A stretch of 64,000 bases of DNA. It comes from Clostridium sp. CAG:568 (GTDB lineage Bacteria > Bacillota_I > Bacilli_A > RFN20 > CAG-288). The position numbers and the translations under genes were made by a program. Position 1 is the first letter of the stretch; every line of letters starts with the position of its first letter. The notes beneath the pieces are model-generated. The model ran no database searches. It saw only the letters and a program-made list of their open reading frames with translations, and was not told where the DNA came from. The DNA is taken from contig FR878777.1 in the NCBI GenBank assembly GCA_000434395.1, positions 26,222 to 90,221 of the forward strand. Direction: 5' to 3'. Of this stretch, positions 44,396 to 52,387 are shown piece by piece.

Positions 44396-45274
44396 TTATT
44401 GACCAGATCCATCCAAATTATGCTGTTGAAGGAACTTGGAATCATTTCTCCAATCTTCAGCTACTGTAACAGTTAATTTAACAAAAACATCTTTTTTCAC
44501 ATATTGATGTATGGCATCTTCTGAAAACTTAGATATTTGAGCGATCATCTTTCCACCTTTTCCGATGACAATGCCCTTCTCAGATTCTCTTTCAACATAA
44601 ATTTTTCCAGTAATCATCACACTTTTCTCATCTTCGTCGATATGCTTGATTTCGACATATATGGAATGAGGAACTTCATCTTTCAAAAGACGCATGCATT
44701 TTTCACGGATGAATTCAGCAAAGACAAATTCTCTTGGTCTATCTGTAGCAATATCATTAGGATATAAAGGAAGGCCTTCAGGTAATTGATCTTTAATAGC
44801 CTTGACTAAATCATCAATTCCATATTTCTTTAAAGCAGAGCAATGAATATATGTGGCATCAGGTAAAAGCTTTTTTAGCTTCACGAGCTTAGCTTCACCT
44901 TCATCGACACGAATCAAATCAATTTTGTTATAAGCAACTATAACTGGAAGGCCGCAATTTTTAACCTTTTCTACCATATCTTTATCTATGCCTTCTTGGC
45001 AGGCAAAAACAAAAAGAAGTACATCGGCGCTTTGCTTTGCTGTTTCGCTATCTCTAAGCAAAGCTGAGCCTAATTTTTTATGAGGAGTAAAAACACCCGG
45101 TGTATCGATAAAAACGATTTGACTATCGTCATCATTGTAAATTCCAATAATATTCTCTCTAGTCGTTTGAGGCTTTTCCGATACTGCCATCAACTTAAAG
45201 CCTAATATATCATTTAGCAATGTTGATTTTCCTGCATTAGCTTTTCCATATATAGCTACAAATCCTGCTTTCAT
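44396..45274 (-). CDS. era: GTPase Era
   Basis: Ribosome-assembly GTPase binding the 3' end of 16S rRNA. G1 GKANAGKSTLLND, G2 TTRENIIG, G3 DTPGVFTPHKKLG, G4 YNKIDL; C-terminal KH domain with VIGKGGKMIAQI. 292 residues is normal. Its ATG overlaps the cdd stop (ATGA). Order ybeY-cdd-era-recO is that of Bacilli, lacking dgkA after ybeY. Confidence 0.96.
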   Translation of the reverse strand: MKAGFVAIYGKANAGKSTLLNDILGFKLMAVSEKPQTTRENIIGIYNDDDSQIVFIDTPGVFTPHKKLGSALLRDSETAKQSADVLLFVFACQEGIDKDMVEKVKNCGLPVIVAYNKIDLIRVDEGEAKLVKLKKLLPDATYIHCSALKKYGIDDLVKAIKDQLPEGLPLYPNDIATDRPREFVFAEFIREKCMRLLKDEVPHSIYVEIKHIDEDEKSVMITGKIYVERESEKGIVIGKGGKMIAQISKFSEDAIHQYVKKDVFVKLTVTVAEDWRNDSKFLQQHNLDGSGQ

Positions 45275-45696
45275 ATCAAGTTATCCTTTCCAAACCCATA
45301 AGGCAATAATTCTTCCACAGTAGACTCTACTTCAGGCCCACTTCCATTAAACATAAATACAGGTGTTTCCTTAGGGCATTTCTCATATAAGAATTGACGA
45401 CATACACCACAAGGAGAACCGACAAGAGGTGACTCAAGATAAATTCCAATTGCCTTGATATCTTTTGAAGTAACGCCATATTGAGAAATGGCGCTGACCA
45501 TAGCAACTCTTTCAGCACAAATCGTCACTGAATAAGCACTGTTTTCAATATTAAAGCCACAAATACACCTATTGTCATTAAGCATAATTGCACAACCCAC
45601 ACCGAATTTAGAATAAGTACACTGAGATTTTCCAAAAGCTTCCTTAGCCTTGGATTTCAATAATTCAACCTCATCATCTGTTAATCTTTTGGCCAT
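45271..45696 (-). CDS. cdd: cytidine deaminase
   Basis: Deaminates cytidine to uridine in pyrimidine salvage. Zinc-site motifs NSAYSVTICAERVAMV (Cys and catalytic Glu) and SPCGVCRQFLYE (two Cys). Start ATG at 45696 has GGGAGAG upstream; a TTG 15 bp earlier is less likely. It overlaps ybeY by 16 bp and era by 4 bp. Confidence 0.94.
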   Translation of the reverse strand: MAKRLTDDEVELLKSKAKEAFGKSQCTYSKFGVGCAIMLNDNRCICGFNIENSAYSVTICAERVAMVSAISQYGVTSKDIKAIGIYLESPLVGSPCGVCRQFLYEKCPKETPVFMFNGSGPEVESTVEELLPYGFGKDNLI

Positions 45697-46163
45697 ACAC
45701 AACTCTCCCAATCAAACTCAAAGGAATTCAATATATCATTCTGCAAAGCGAACATGACAACAGCATCCTCATGACTTCTTGCGTGATCATAGCCTAAATT
45801 ATGAAGAGTTCCATGAATAAACAAAAATGCAAGTTCACGACAAGTAGGATGCTTAAATTCTAAAGCTTGTCTTCTTGCAGTATCCAACGAGATAACAACC
45901 TCGCCCAAGTTGGTAAAAGGCAATCCTTCTTCATCTTCTCCTTCTTCAAAAGAGAAAGAAAGGACATCGGTTGGTCTGTCCGTATTTCTGTATTCAAGAT
46001 TTAACTTGTGAATAGTCTCATCATTCACTATTGTCAAAGACTCAAGAATATTGTCAATCTTTTGAAACTTGGCAATATGATTAAGCAAGTCTTTAAACAT
46101 TTTTTCCAAACCAATGCATTTTTCAGTTTGATCATCGAATTCCAATGTGTTTTCAAGATTCAT
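45681..46163 (-). CDS. ybeY: endoribonuclease YbeY
   Basis: Metal-dependent RNase in 16S rRNA maturation and ribosome quality control. The zinc motif reads HGTLHNLGYDHARSHED (HGxLHxxGYDH). DRPTDVLSFSFEEGED and GEVVISLDTARRQA precede it. 160 residues is normal. It overlaps the C39-like gene by 11 bp. The usual upstream partner phoH is absent and replaced by that gene. Confidence 0.94.
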   Translation of the reverse strand: MNLENTLEFDDQTEKCIGLEKMFKDLLNHIAKFQKIDNILESLTIVNDETIHKLNLEYRNTDRPTDVLSFSFEEGEDEEGLPFTNLGEVVISLDTARRQALEFKHPTCRELAFLFIHGTLHNLGYDHARSHEDAVVMFALQNDILNSFEFDWESCVWPKD

Positions 46164-47382
46164 TTTTAGTCTCTTTTCCTACTACATTATGATACCATTT
46201 TTCCTTCTTCTTTTCGAGAATCTCATCAAATTTTGGCCCACATTTAAACATCAGCATCTTCACTTTGTCTTTTTTTGAAAAATCATCATCGATTCTAATG
46301 ATATAAAGAATGCTTCCCACAAGGAAAACAAGATTTGATAAAAAATAATCTAGCGAGAAATTGTTCTGCATGAAGCTAATCAAAGCCAAAAAAGCACAGG
46401 TTAACACTATGCATAACAAGTTAGGTAGATATGAAAGTAAAAGGCATAAATTTGATTTGTTCCAAACAGAAAGAAACATCTCATCTTTCACAATATCGGA
46501 TCTCATTTTGTTTTCATCATAACTAATCCTTCCTCTTTTTAAATCTATAAAACAATTTAATATCATTCTCATAGCTAAGAACAACCAGACTCCAACACCA
46601 AAATAAATAGCGATGTAACAATTCATATTAAATGCCATTACACTAGCTAAAACTAAAAAAGTAAATTTGTTTAGTATTCCGTTTTCATATGATAATTCTT
46701 CATTTACAACTTTGACCGAGTCTTCGAAAGCGGTCTGATTAAAACATAGATTTTGATATGGGATAGATTTGTTCAAGACAAAGGTTTTTAATGCGTTGGA
46801 ATTAACCCACATAGTAAATAATGCAGATAATAAGAAAACGCCCAATGAAGCAAATGAATAAATCCAGTAGGTATTATTATTAAAAGAATAAAGGAACAAT
46901 ACACCCGTTACGCATCTTATCAAAGCCATCAATCCCAAGCATAAAGTTGTCGATTTATTCAAAACTTCTGGCCTTGCCTTCTTCTTGATTTTCACTTTAT
47001 TATCATTCTGATAGACTAATAACCCTCTTCCAGTCATCTCTTCCTTCAATTCATTTTCCCTCATCCATAAATAGCCATAGGCAGGATCATATACCAACCA
47101 TTTGTCACCTTTTTTCTTCTTCAAGAAAACAAAATGATTTGTTTTGTTCCTCGTAAGTTGAGCTATGAAACCAGTTTTTTCAGGAATACTATTGAAATCT
47201 TCAATCGCTACGCCTTTAGATTTAACTCCTAGTTTTGCTAATTCGTTCCTCATTGAAAGCAAGTTGTTCTTCATCTCAGATAAAGTTAAGTAATCATTTC
47301 TCTTAATGGAATAACAGAATCTATAACTTTCCCTAACCACCGCTTTAAAGCAACTCTTTTCATCTTCTTGCAACATCATCAT
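46153..47382 (-). CDS. C39-peptidase-like domain with membrane segments, no ATPase
   Basis: A 409-residue protein. Residues 1-125 follow the pattern of C39 bacteriocin-processing peptidase domains: Gln5 and Cys11 (LQEDEKSCFKAVVRE), a helix (LRNELAKLG-like) near 45-55, His83 (TNHFVFLKKKKGDKWLV) and Asp99 (YDPAYGYLWM), ending EEMTGRGLLVY. Residues about 145-365 hold roughly six hydrophobic segments (e.g. CLGLMALIRCVTGVLFLY, SLGVFLLSALFTMWV, LVGSILYII), resembling the membrane half of an ABC exporter, but there is no Walker A or signature motif and the protein ends in a basic tail. Function unknown: a degenerate exporter, or a membrane-anchored protease. Its ribosome site GGAGGA lies in the 3' arm of the terminator after dnaI. 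Confidence 0.6.
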   Translation of the reverse strand: MMMLQEDEKSCFKAVVRESYRFCYSIKRNDYLTLSEMKNNLLSMRNELAKLGVKSKGVAIEDFNSIPEKTGFIAQLTRNKTNHFVFLKKKKGDKWLVYDPAYGYLWMRENELKEEMTGRGLLVYQNDNKVKIKKKARPEVLNKSTTLCLGLMALIRCVTGVLFLYSFNNNTYWIYSFASLGVFLLSALFTMWVNSNALKTFVLNKSIPYQNLCFNQTAFEDSVKVVNEELSYENGILNKFTFLVLASVMAFNMNCYIAIYFGVGVWLFLAMRMILNCFIDLKRGRISYDENKMRSDIVKDEMFLSVWNKSNLCLLLSYLPNLLCIVLTCAFLALISFMQNNFSLDYFLSNLVFLVGSILYIIRIDDDFSKKDKVKMLMFKCGPKFDEILEKKKEKWYHNVVGKETKNES

Positions 47383-47384
47383 AG

Positions 47385-47417
47385 AAAAAATCCTCCAACA
47401 AATATGTGGGAGGATTT
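47385..47417 (-). terminator. intrinsic terminator after dnaI containing the next gene's ribosome site
   Basis: On the - strand AAATCCTCC (47417-47409), 12-nt loop, GGAGGATTT (47396-47388), then TTTCT. The 3' arm is also the Shine-Dalgarno GGAGGA, 8 nt before the ATG at 47382. Confidence 0.75.
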
Positions 47418-47437
47418 AATGAAATCTATAGAAAAAT

Positions 47438-48385
47438 CTAAAAATACAACTGATCTTCTTTTGTTTTATGTTCTTCCATAAGAGAATTTAAGGATGTTGT
47501 TATTTGTTTTCTCGTGCTTGGAAGTGGTGACAATCCACCTACAAATGTTGCCAAACTGTCATTAATACAACCAAAAGTAATTTTACCTTGAGATTTTCTC
47601 ATCGATAAAAAAGGAATGAATACAGATTCGATAAAATTCTTATTAGTAGGCAGGGCTTCTAAATTGTATAGGCAGAGAATATCAGCGTTTTTGCCCATTT
47701 CTAAATAAGACATTGCACTTTCATCTTTTCCCAAAGTTAAAGAAATTCTTGAAAATGTCTCTCCTGATGATAAACAAGCTACTTTTTTCTCGACTCGTGC
47801 ACCTAAGTAAGAGACAAAATCCAAAAGATACTGTCCATTTCCGTTGGAAAATGTATAAAGAAAACCTTTTGCACAACTATTACCATTTAGATAAGACGAA
47901 AACTTATTTAATGTATCTTTCGCATCGTTCAAAAAAGGAATGGGTTGAACATATATTGGAGTGTTTTTGATATCCTTTAAGATTTTCTCACCATTGGAGA
48001 CAATTCTTTCTCTGCTTTTGTTATCAGAGCAAAGAATGTTAGACAATGCTTTTAAATGTTTTTTCTGAGCATTTGAATATACATATTTAAGAACCAAACA
48101 TTCCGAATAAGGATCATATTCCAGCATTGGAACATTCCCATCTTTTCCGACTAACAAATCGATGTTATCATGCTTCTCTCTAAATTCCAAAAAGACATCG
48201 ATGGCAGTTAGGGACTTATCAAAGACATCATTGTTCTTATCTTTTAATAGTCTTTCAATATATCTTTTGCAATCCAATTTTTTGTTAAGTCTCTCAATGA
48301 TTTCATTCTTATATTCTTTTAAATTGTCTTCATTGATAGAAGCTTGCGCAAAGCCTGCATTTTTGAAAGTAACCCATTCTCCCAT
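47438..48385 (-). CDS. dnaI: DnaI-like helicase loader with degenerate Walker motifs
   Basis: In Bacilli DnaI is the AAA+ loader that places the replicative helicase on DNA together with DnaB. The 315-residue length, N-terminal helical region and position right after dnaB fit. The C-terminal domain keeps the framework of DnaI, but Walker A reads FLYTFSNGNGQYLL (about 175-188) with Gln in place of the essential Lys, and Walker B reads ADILCLYNLEAL (234-245) without the Asp pair. It therefore probably cannot hydrolyse ATP. The reading frame is intact. Assigned mainly by context and pattern. Confidence 0.65.
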   Translation of the reverse strand: MGEWVTFKNAGFAQASINEDNLKEYKNEIIERLNKKLDCKRYIERLLKDKNNDVFDKSLTAIDVFLEFREKHDNIDLLVGKDGNVPMLEYDPYSECLVLKYVYSNAQKKHLKALSNILCSDNKSRERIVSNGEKILKDIKNTPIYVQPIPFLNDAKDTLNKFSSYLNGNSCAKGFLYTFSNGNGQYLLDFVSYLGARVEKKVACLSSGETFSRISLTLGKDESAMSYLEMGKNADILCLYNLEALPTNKNFIESVFIPFLSMRKSQGKITFGCINDSLATFVGGLSPLPSTRKQITTSLNSLMEEHKTKEDQLYF

Positions 48386-48387
48386 GA

Positions 48388-49713
48388 CTACATACCCTCC
48401 AATAATTTCTTAGCAAATTCTTCTGCTTCCTTAGATAACTCGACATTATCGTTCTCGGAATTATCTGTCACAACTTTATTAAGCTTTTCATCCTCTTCAG
48501 TTACATCACTTTGTACTTGATTATCATAGGAATTTATTTTATCGAGCATACCAGTTTGATAAGCAATTTTCTTTTCACGTTTCTTTTTAAACTTCTTATT
48601 TTGTTCCTTCAAAATAATGGAACATCCATACGCATCTTTAGGATTACTTCCTTTAACAGACATAGCAACTTTTTCAAGATAAGCTAAAGCTGGTAGTTGA
48701 TTATTATTTTTCAGAAGACAATAATCAATTATATTATTTACCACACCTCTAGGAAAATTAAAATCATCTTGAAAAGTTTGTAAATCACTCAAGATTGAAT
48801 CAGGAAGCTTAGACATATTTAATCTTGCACAAACATAAGTAGGTGTAGGATATTGATCTTGTTGTTTGAATACTTCAGCATTTTTGGAACTACCAAAATA
48901 TGTAGGATATGAAGTTTCATCATTGAAAGAATCAGTCAAAAAACTAGACCTATCTTTGCAAAGTCTTACAAATTTGTCCTTAAGGAATACATTATCGCTG
49001 GTAGTTGCTTGAAGGATAAATTTAACTGTATCTTCAATTGACAACCCATAAAAATATAAAGTCGATTTTATTGTTGAATAATCATTTTCAATACTAGAAA
49101 AAGGTATACCATTCTTATCGAGTTCTTTTTTAAATGCATCTTCATCGAAAGAATCTATCGTAGTCTTTCCACGTTTATCCTCTATTTTACCTGTATCTTC
49201 TTCATTTTGTTCGAAGGACAAACCTGCCAAATCAAAGACATTTCCTAACTTAGCCGTCTCTTCTTTAAAATCTTTGGATATTTTTTCTCCTTTTATGAAA
49301 ATATTTTTAACATTTTCAAATCTTTTATACCCGATATAATTAGTCAAAAGTGATGTGAGAATTGAATCATTGAAAAATTTCTTAGCGGATAAAGGCGGCA
49401 CGACTTTGAAGAAAAAAGCTTCATTAGCATCATCTTCATTTCCTTTATGAAATGTGGAGAGAAGTCCGATGCCTTCAAGTCTTTTCCTCGCTACATTCAA
49501 AGAAGAACTGTTCATTCCGGTAAAAGAGAAAATATCTTCGCCAAAACAAAATGGTTGAGACAAAGAGCCTATAGTGAGCAAATATTCATATAATGTCATT
49601 CCGTCAGATCCAATCATAGGAAGATAGCAAAGATAAAGAACCTTATAATCTCCTATGGACATAGAAAAATTAACGCTAACTGTAATTTCACAATTCTTTG
49701 TCACTTCACTCAT
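48388..49713 (-). CDS. dnaB: replication initiation protein DnaB (DnaD/DnaB family)
   Basis: Firmicutes-type DnaB, a helicase-loading and membrane-attachment factor unrelated to the helicase. N-terminal winged-helix part (LSIGDYKVLYLCYLPMIGSD region, SLNVARKRLEGIGLLST) and the C-terminal DnaB_2 domain (DLQTFQDDFNFPRGVVNNII, LPALAYLEKVAMSVKGSN). The tail is acidic. 441 residues is normal. It lies 2 bp before dnaI and carries GAGGTAAGA before the ATG. The upstream -10 TATAAA lies in the 198-bp gap shared with pfkA. Confidence 0.82.
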   Translation of the reverse strand: MSEVTKNCEITVSVNFSMSIGDYKVLYLCYLPMIGSDGMTLYEYLLTIGSLSQPFCFGEDIFSFTGMNSSSLNVARKRLEGIGLLSTFHKGNEDDANEAFFFKVVPPLSAKKFFNDSILTSLLTNYIGYKRFENVKNIFIKGEKISKDFKEETAKLGNVFDLAGLSFEQNEEDTGKIEDKRGKTTIDSFDEDAFKKELDKNGIPFSSIENDYSTIKSTLYFYGLSIEDTVKFILQATTSDNVFLKDKFVRLCKDRSSFLTDSFNDETSYPTYFGSSKNAEVFKQQDQYPTPTYVCARLNMSKLPDSILSDLQTFQDDFNFPRGVVNNIIDYCLLKNNNQLPALAYLEKVAMSVKGSNPKDAYGCSIILKEQNKKFKKKREKKIAYQTGMLDKINSYDNQVQSDVTEEDEKLNKVVTDNSENDNVELSKEAEEFAKKLLEGM

Positions 49714-49824
49714 ATTCTTACCTCATACTTATATTTTATACCTTGTTAGCAATATTTGGAAAACAAAGTAAAGAACAACTTCAAATGTACCAAGAAAAAC
49801 ACAATCCCATTAAATTTAGGAAAA

Positions 49825-49841
49825 CATAGAAGGTATCTATG
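49825..49841. repeat. operator-like inverted repeat upstream of pfkA
   Basis: CATAGA, 5-bp spacer AGGTA, TCTATG in the 198-bp divergent gap between dnaB and pfkA. Size and spacing suit a dimeric regulator; none is identified. Confidence 0.35.
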
Positions 49842-49911
49842 CTAACCCTTTCATTATGTTAATCCATATTCCTTTTTTTTTGATATATTTATATGTGCCA
49901 GAGGTACGGAT

Positions 49912-50883
49912 ATGGAACAAACAAAGAAAAGATTGGTTGTGTTGACTTCTGGCGGTGATGCACCCGGTATGAACGCGTGCGTTCGTGCAATCACTAGAAA
50001 AGCCATAAATCAAGGTGTTGATGTCCTTGCAGCACTAGACGGATTTAGAGGTCTTTCCGAGGGTGACTTTATACCGCTTGACTATGAAAGTGTATCCGGG
50101 GTCATTGATCGCGGTGGTACTTTCATAGGCACTGCTCGCTATCCTGCATTTTTAGAGGAAACAACAAGACTAAAAGCCTGGGCACACCTCAAAAAAGAAA
50201 ATGCTATAGGAGTAATCGGTATAGGTGGAGATGGAACATATCACGGTTTGAAAGCTTTAAGTGAACTTTCTACCAATGTGATCGGTGTACCGGGAACAAT
50301 TGACAACGATATTCCTTTGACCGATTTCACTCTAGGTTTTTCCACGGCATTAGACACAATAGTCGAAGCTTTAGGAAGAATCAGGGATACCATGTCGTCC
50401 CACCATCGTATATTCGTTGTTGAAGTTATGGGCCGACACTGTGGGGAACTTGCCTCTTACGCTGGATTGGCTTCAGGCGCAGATTGCGTTATTACAAAGG
50501 ACAACTTTGTCGATTACAATACGTGTGTCGAGCAGATTAGAGAAGTAAAGGAAAGACGTGGCAAGCGTCAACTCCTTATCGTTTGTCAGGAAAATGTATT
50601 GGATGTGGCAAAACTTGCGACCCTATCCGAGAAAGCTACTGGCATCGAGTCCCGCTATGAGGTGCTTGGACATATCCAACGTGGGGGCTTCCCTTCCGCC
50701 TATGATCGTGTACTGGGAACGTTATTGGGCGAAAAGGCAGCAACCCTCCTCTTAGAAGGATCAAGTGGATTAGCTGTGGGCATTGAAGACTACAAAGTAA
50801 CTACACATTCATTTGTCGAAGTGCTCAATTCACAACGCAAGTTGCATCCCGAATTATTGGATGCTGAAAGGAACATTAGGTAA
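49912..50883 (+). CDS. pfkA: 6-phosphofructokinase
   Basis: ATP-dependent phosphofructokinase, committed step of glycolysis. Motifs: TSGGDAPGMNACVRAI, RGGTFIGTAR, GIGGDGTYHGL (Gly in the ATP-specific position), PGTIDNDIPLTDFTLGF, VVEVMGRHCGELA and LGHIQRGGFPSAYDRVLG. 323 residues is normal. It starts the + strand operon pfkA-pyk-ROK kinase; pyk begins 2 bp after the stop. Ribosome site AGAGGTACGG. Codon choice is richer in C/G-ending codons than neighbours, as expected for a highly expressed gene. Confidence 0.96.
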   Translation: MEQTKKRLVVLTSGGDAPGMNACVRAITRKAINQGVDVLAALDGFRGLSEGDFIPLDYESVSGVIDRGGTFIGTARYPAFLEETTRLKAWAHLKKENAIGVIGIGGDGTYHGLKALSELSTNVIGVPGTIDNDIPLTDFTLGFSTALDTIVEALGRIRDTMSSHHRIFVVEVMGRHCGELASYAGLASGADCVITKDNFVDYNTCVEQIREVKERRGKRQLLIVCQENVLDVAKLATLSEKATGIESRYEVLGHIQRGGFPSAYDRVLGTLLGEKAATLLLEGSSGLAVGIEDYKVTTHSFVEVLNSQRKLHPELLDAERNIR

Positions 50884-50885
50884 CC

Positions 50886-52379
50886 ATGCAGAAGATTGAA
50901 AAGAAGACTAAGATTTTTGCCACGATTGGTCCGTCTAGCGACAATCATGACATGATGAAAGCTTTGTTTGAAGCTGGTATGAACGTTATCCGTCTTAACT
51001 TCTCTCACGGAGATCATGAGGAACAACGTAATAAGATTGTCATTGCTCAACAAATTGAGAAAGAAGAGAACCAACTCATCGGTGTTGATCTCGACACTAA
51101 GGGACCTGAAATTCGTACTGGACGTTTCGTTGGAAAGCATGTCGTTGTCAAGAAGGGCGACAAAATCGTTCTCGAGATGGGATGTGAAGATGCTAACGGA
51201 AACGATAAGCTCGGTGGAAAGCAAGATGATGGAACCATCTTGATGGGAATCACCTACACAGGACTTATTCACGACGTCAACAACGGCCACCACGTCCGTA
51301 TGGATGATGGAAAGCTCGATATGGTCGTCACTGGTAAGGATGAGGCCAAAGGTGTGATTTACTGCGAAGCTACCACAAATGATGATATAAAGGATGAGCG
51401 TGGAGTTAACTGCCCTGACACTCATTTGTCAATGCCTTATGTCTCCGAACAAGATAGAAAGGACTTGATCTTTGGATGTGAGCAACACGTCAACTACTGC
51501 TCTGCTTCATTCGTTCGTGATAAGCAAGATATCGATGATATCCGCAAGATTTTCAACGAAAATGGTGGAAAGCAAATCAGGATTATTTCTAAGGTCGAGA
51601 ATACTGAAGCTATCAGAAACATCGATGATGTAATCAAGTATTCTGATGGATTGATGGTCGCCCGTGGTGATATGGGTGTTCAAATTCCTGCCGAGGATGT
51701 ACCTGTCGTACAAATGCGTATGATCAAAGGTGCTAGAAAGCTTGGTAAGCCTATCGTCGTCGCAACACAAATGCTCGATTCAATGATGCACTCACCCTTC
51801 CCAACAAGAGCTGAGGTTTCCGATGTCGCTAATGCTGTTTTGTCCGGAGCTGACGCAGTCATGCTTTCTGGAGAATCCGCAAACGGAGATTATCCTTTGG
51901 AATCTGTCACCATGCAAGCCAAGATTTGTGCTCGTATGGAAAAAGAGCTCGACTATGAGAAGTTGGCCAAAGAAGGATTTGCAATGTCTCGTCGCCAAGA
52001 AGCCGATGCTATGGCAAATGCTGTAGTCAACGCTGCTTACTTGACCGAAAGCAAACTTATCGTTTGCTTCTCAAAGTATCTTGAATCAGCAAAGAGACTT
52101 TCACATTGCCGTCCTGTCTGCCCTGTTTTGTTTGAGACTTCTAATCATGATGCAGCTTATGATTCAATCCTCTACTGGGGTGTCTATCCTGCATTGGTCG
52201 AGAAGGTTCCTTCATCCTTGAAGGAAATGGAAGCTGAAGCTGTCGCTCTTGCTAAGCGTTATGGAATTCCTGCTGGAAGCAATGGAATTCCTGCTGGAAG
52301 CAACATTATTGTCACTGGCTCTGATCCTGTAAACAGCAAAGATACTAACTTCATGAAGATTGTCACTTTGGAGAAGTAG
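50886..52379 (+). CDS. pyk: pyruvate kinase
   Basis: Makes pyruvate and ATP from phosphoenolpyruvate. Motifs: KTKIFATIGPSSD, RLNFSHGDHEEQ, DTKGPEIRTGRF, the substrate motif ISKVENTEAIRN, LMVARGDMGVQIP, VVATQMLDSMMHSPFPTRAE and VMLSGESANGDYP. The C-terminal allosteric domain follows. Near the C-terminus the residues GIPAGSN occur twice in tandem, encoded by a perfect 21-bp duplication (52261-52302). 497 residues; no extra C-terminal PEP-utiliser domain as in Bacillus. Confidence 0.95.
   Translation: MQKIEKKTKIFATIGPSSDNHDMMKALFEAGMNVIRLNFSHGDHEEQRNKIVIAQQIEKEENQLIGVDLDTKGPEIRTGRFVGKHVVVKKGDKIVLEMGCEDANGNDKLGGKQDDGTILMGITYTGLIHDVNNGHHVRMDDGKLDMVVTGKDEAKGVIYCEATTNDDIKDERGVNCPDTHLSMPYVSEQDRKDLIFGCEQHVNYCSASFVRDKQDIDDIRKIFNENGGKQIRIISKVENTEAIRNIDDVIKYSDGLMVARGDMGVQIPAEDVPVVQMRMIKGARKLGKPIVVATQMLDSMMHSPFPTRAEVSDVANAVLSGADAVMLSGESANGDYPLESVTMQAKICARMEKELDYEKLAKEGFAMSRRQEADAMANAVVNAAYLTESKLIVCFSKYLESAKRLSHCRPVCPVLFETSNHDAAYDSILYWGVYPALVEKVPSSLKEMEAEAVALAKRYGIPAGSNGIPAGSNIIVTGSDPVNSKDTNFMKIVTLEK
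52261..52302 (+). repeat. 21-bp perfect tandem duplication inside pyk
   Basis: Unit ATGGAATTCCTGCTGGAAGC plus A, repeated once without change (52261-52281 and 52282-52302). It adds seven residues in frame. Confidence 0.95.
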
Positions 52380-52387
52380 TTTAGTCT

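Noticed and set aside
50790..51425. A 211-residue open frame antisense to pfkA/pyk
   Set aside because: Shadow of well-conserved pyk sequence, no ribosome site, spans the junction of two real genes.
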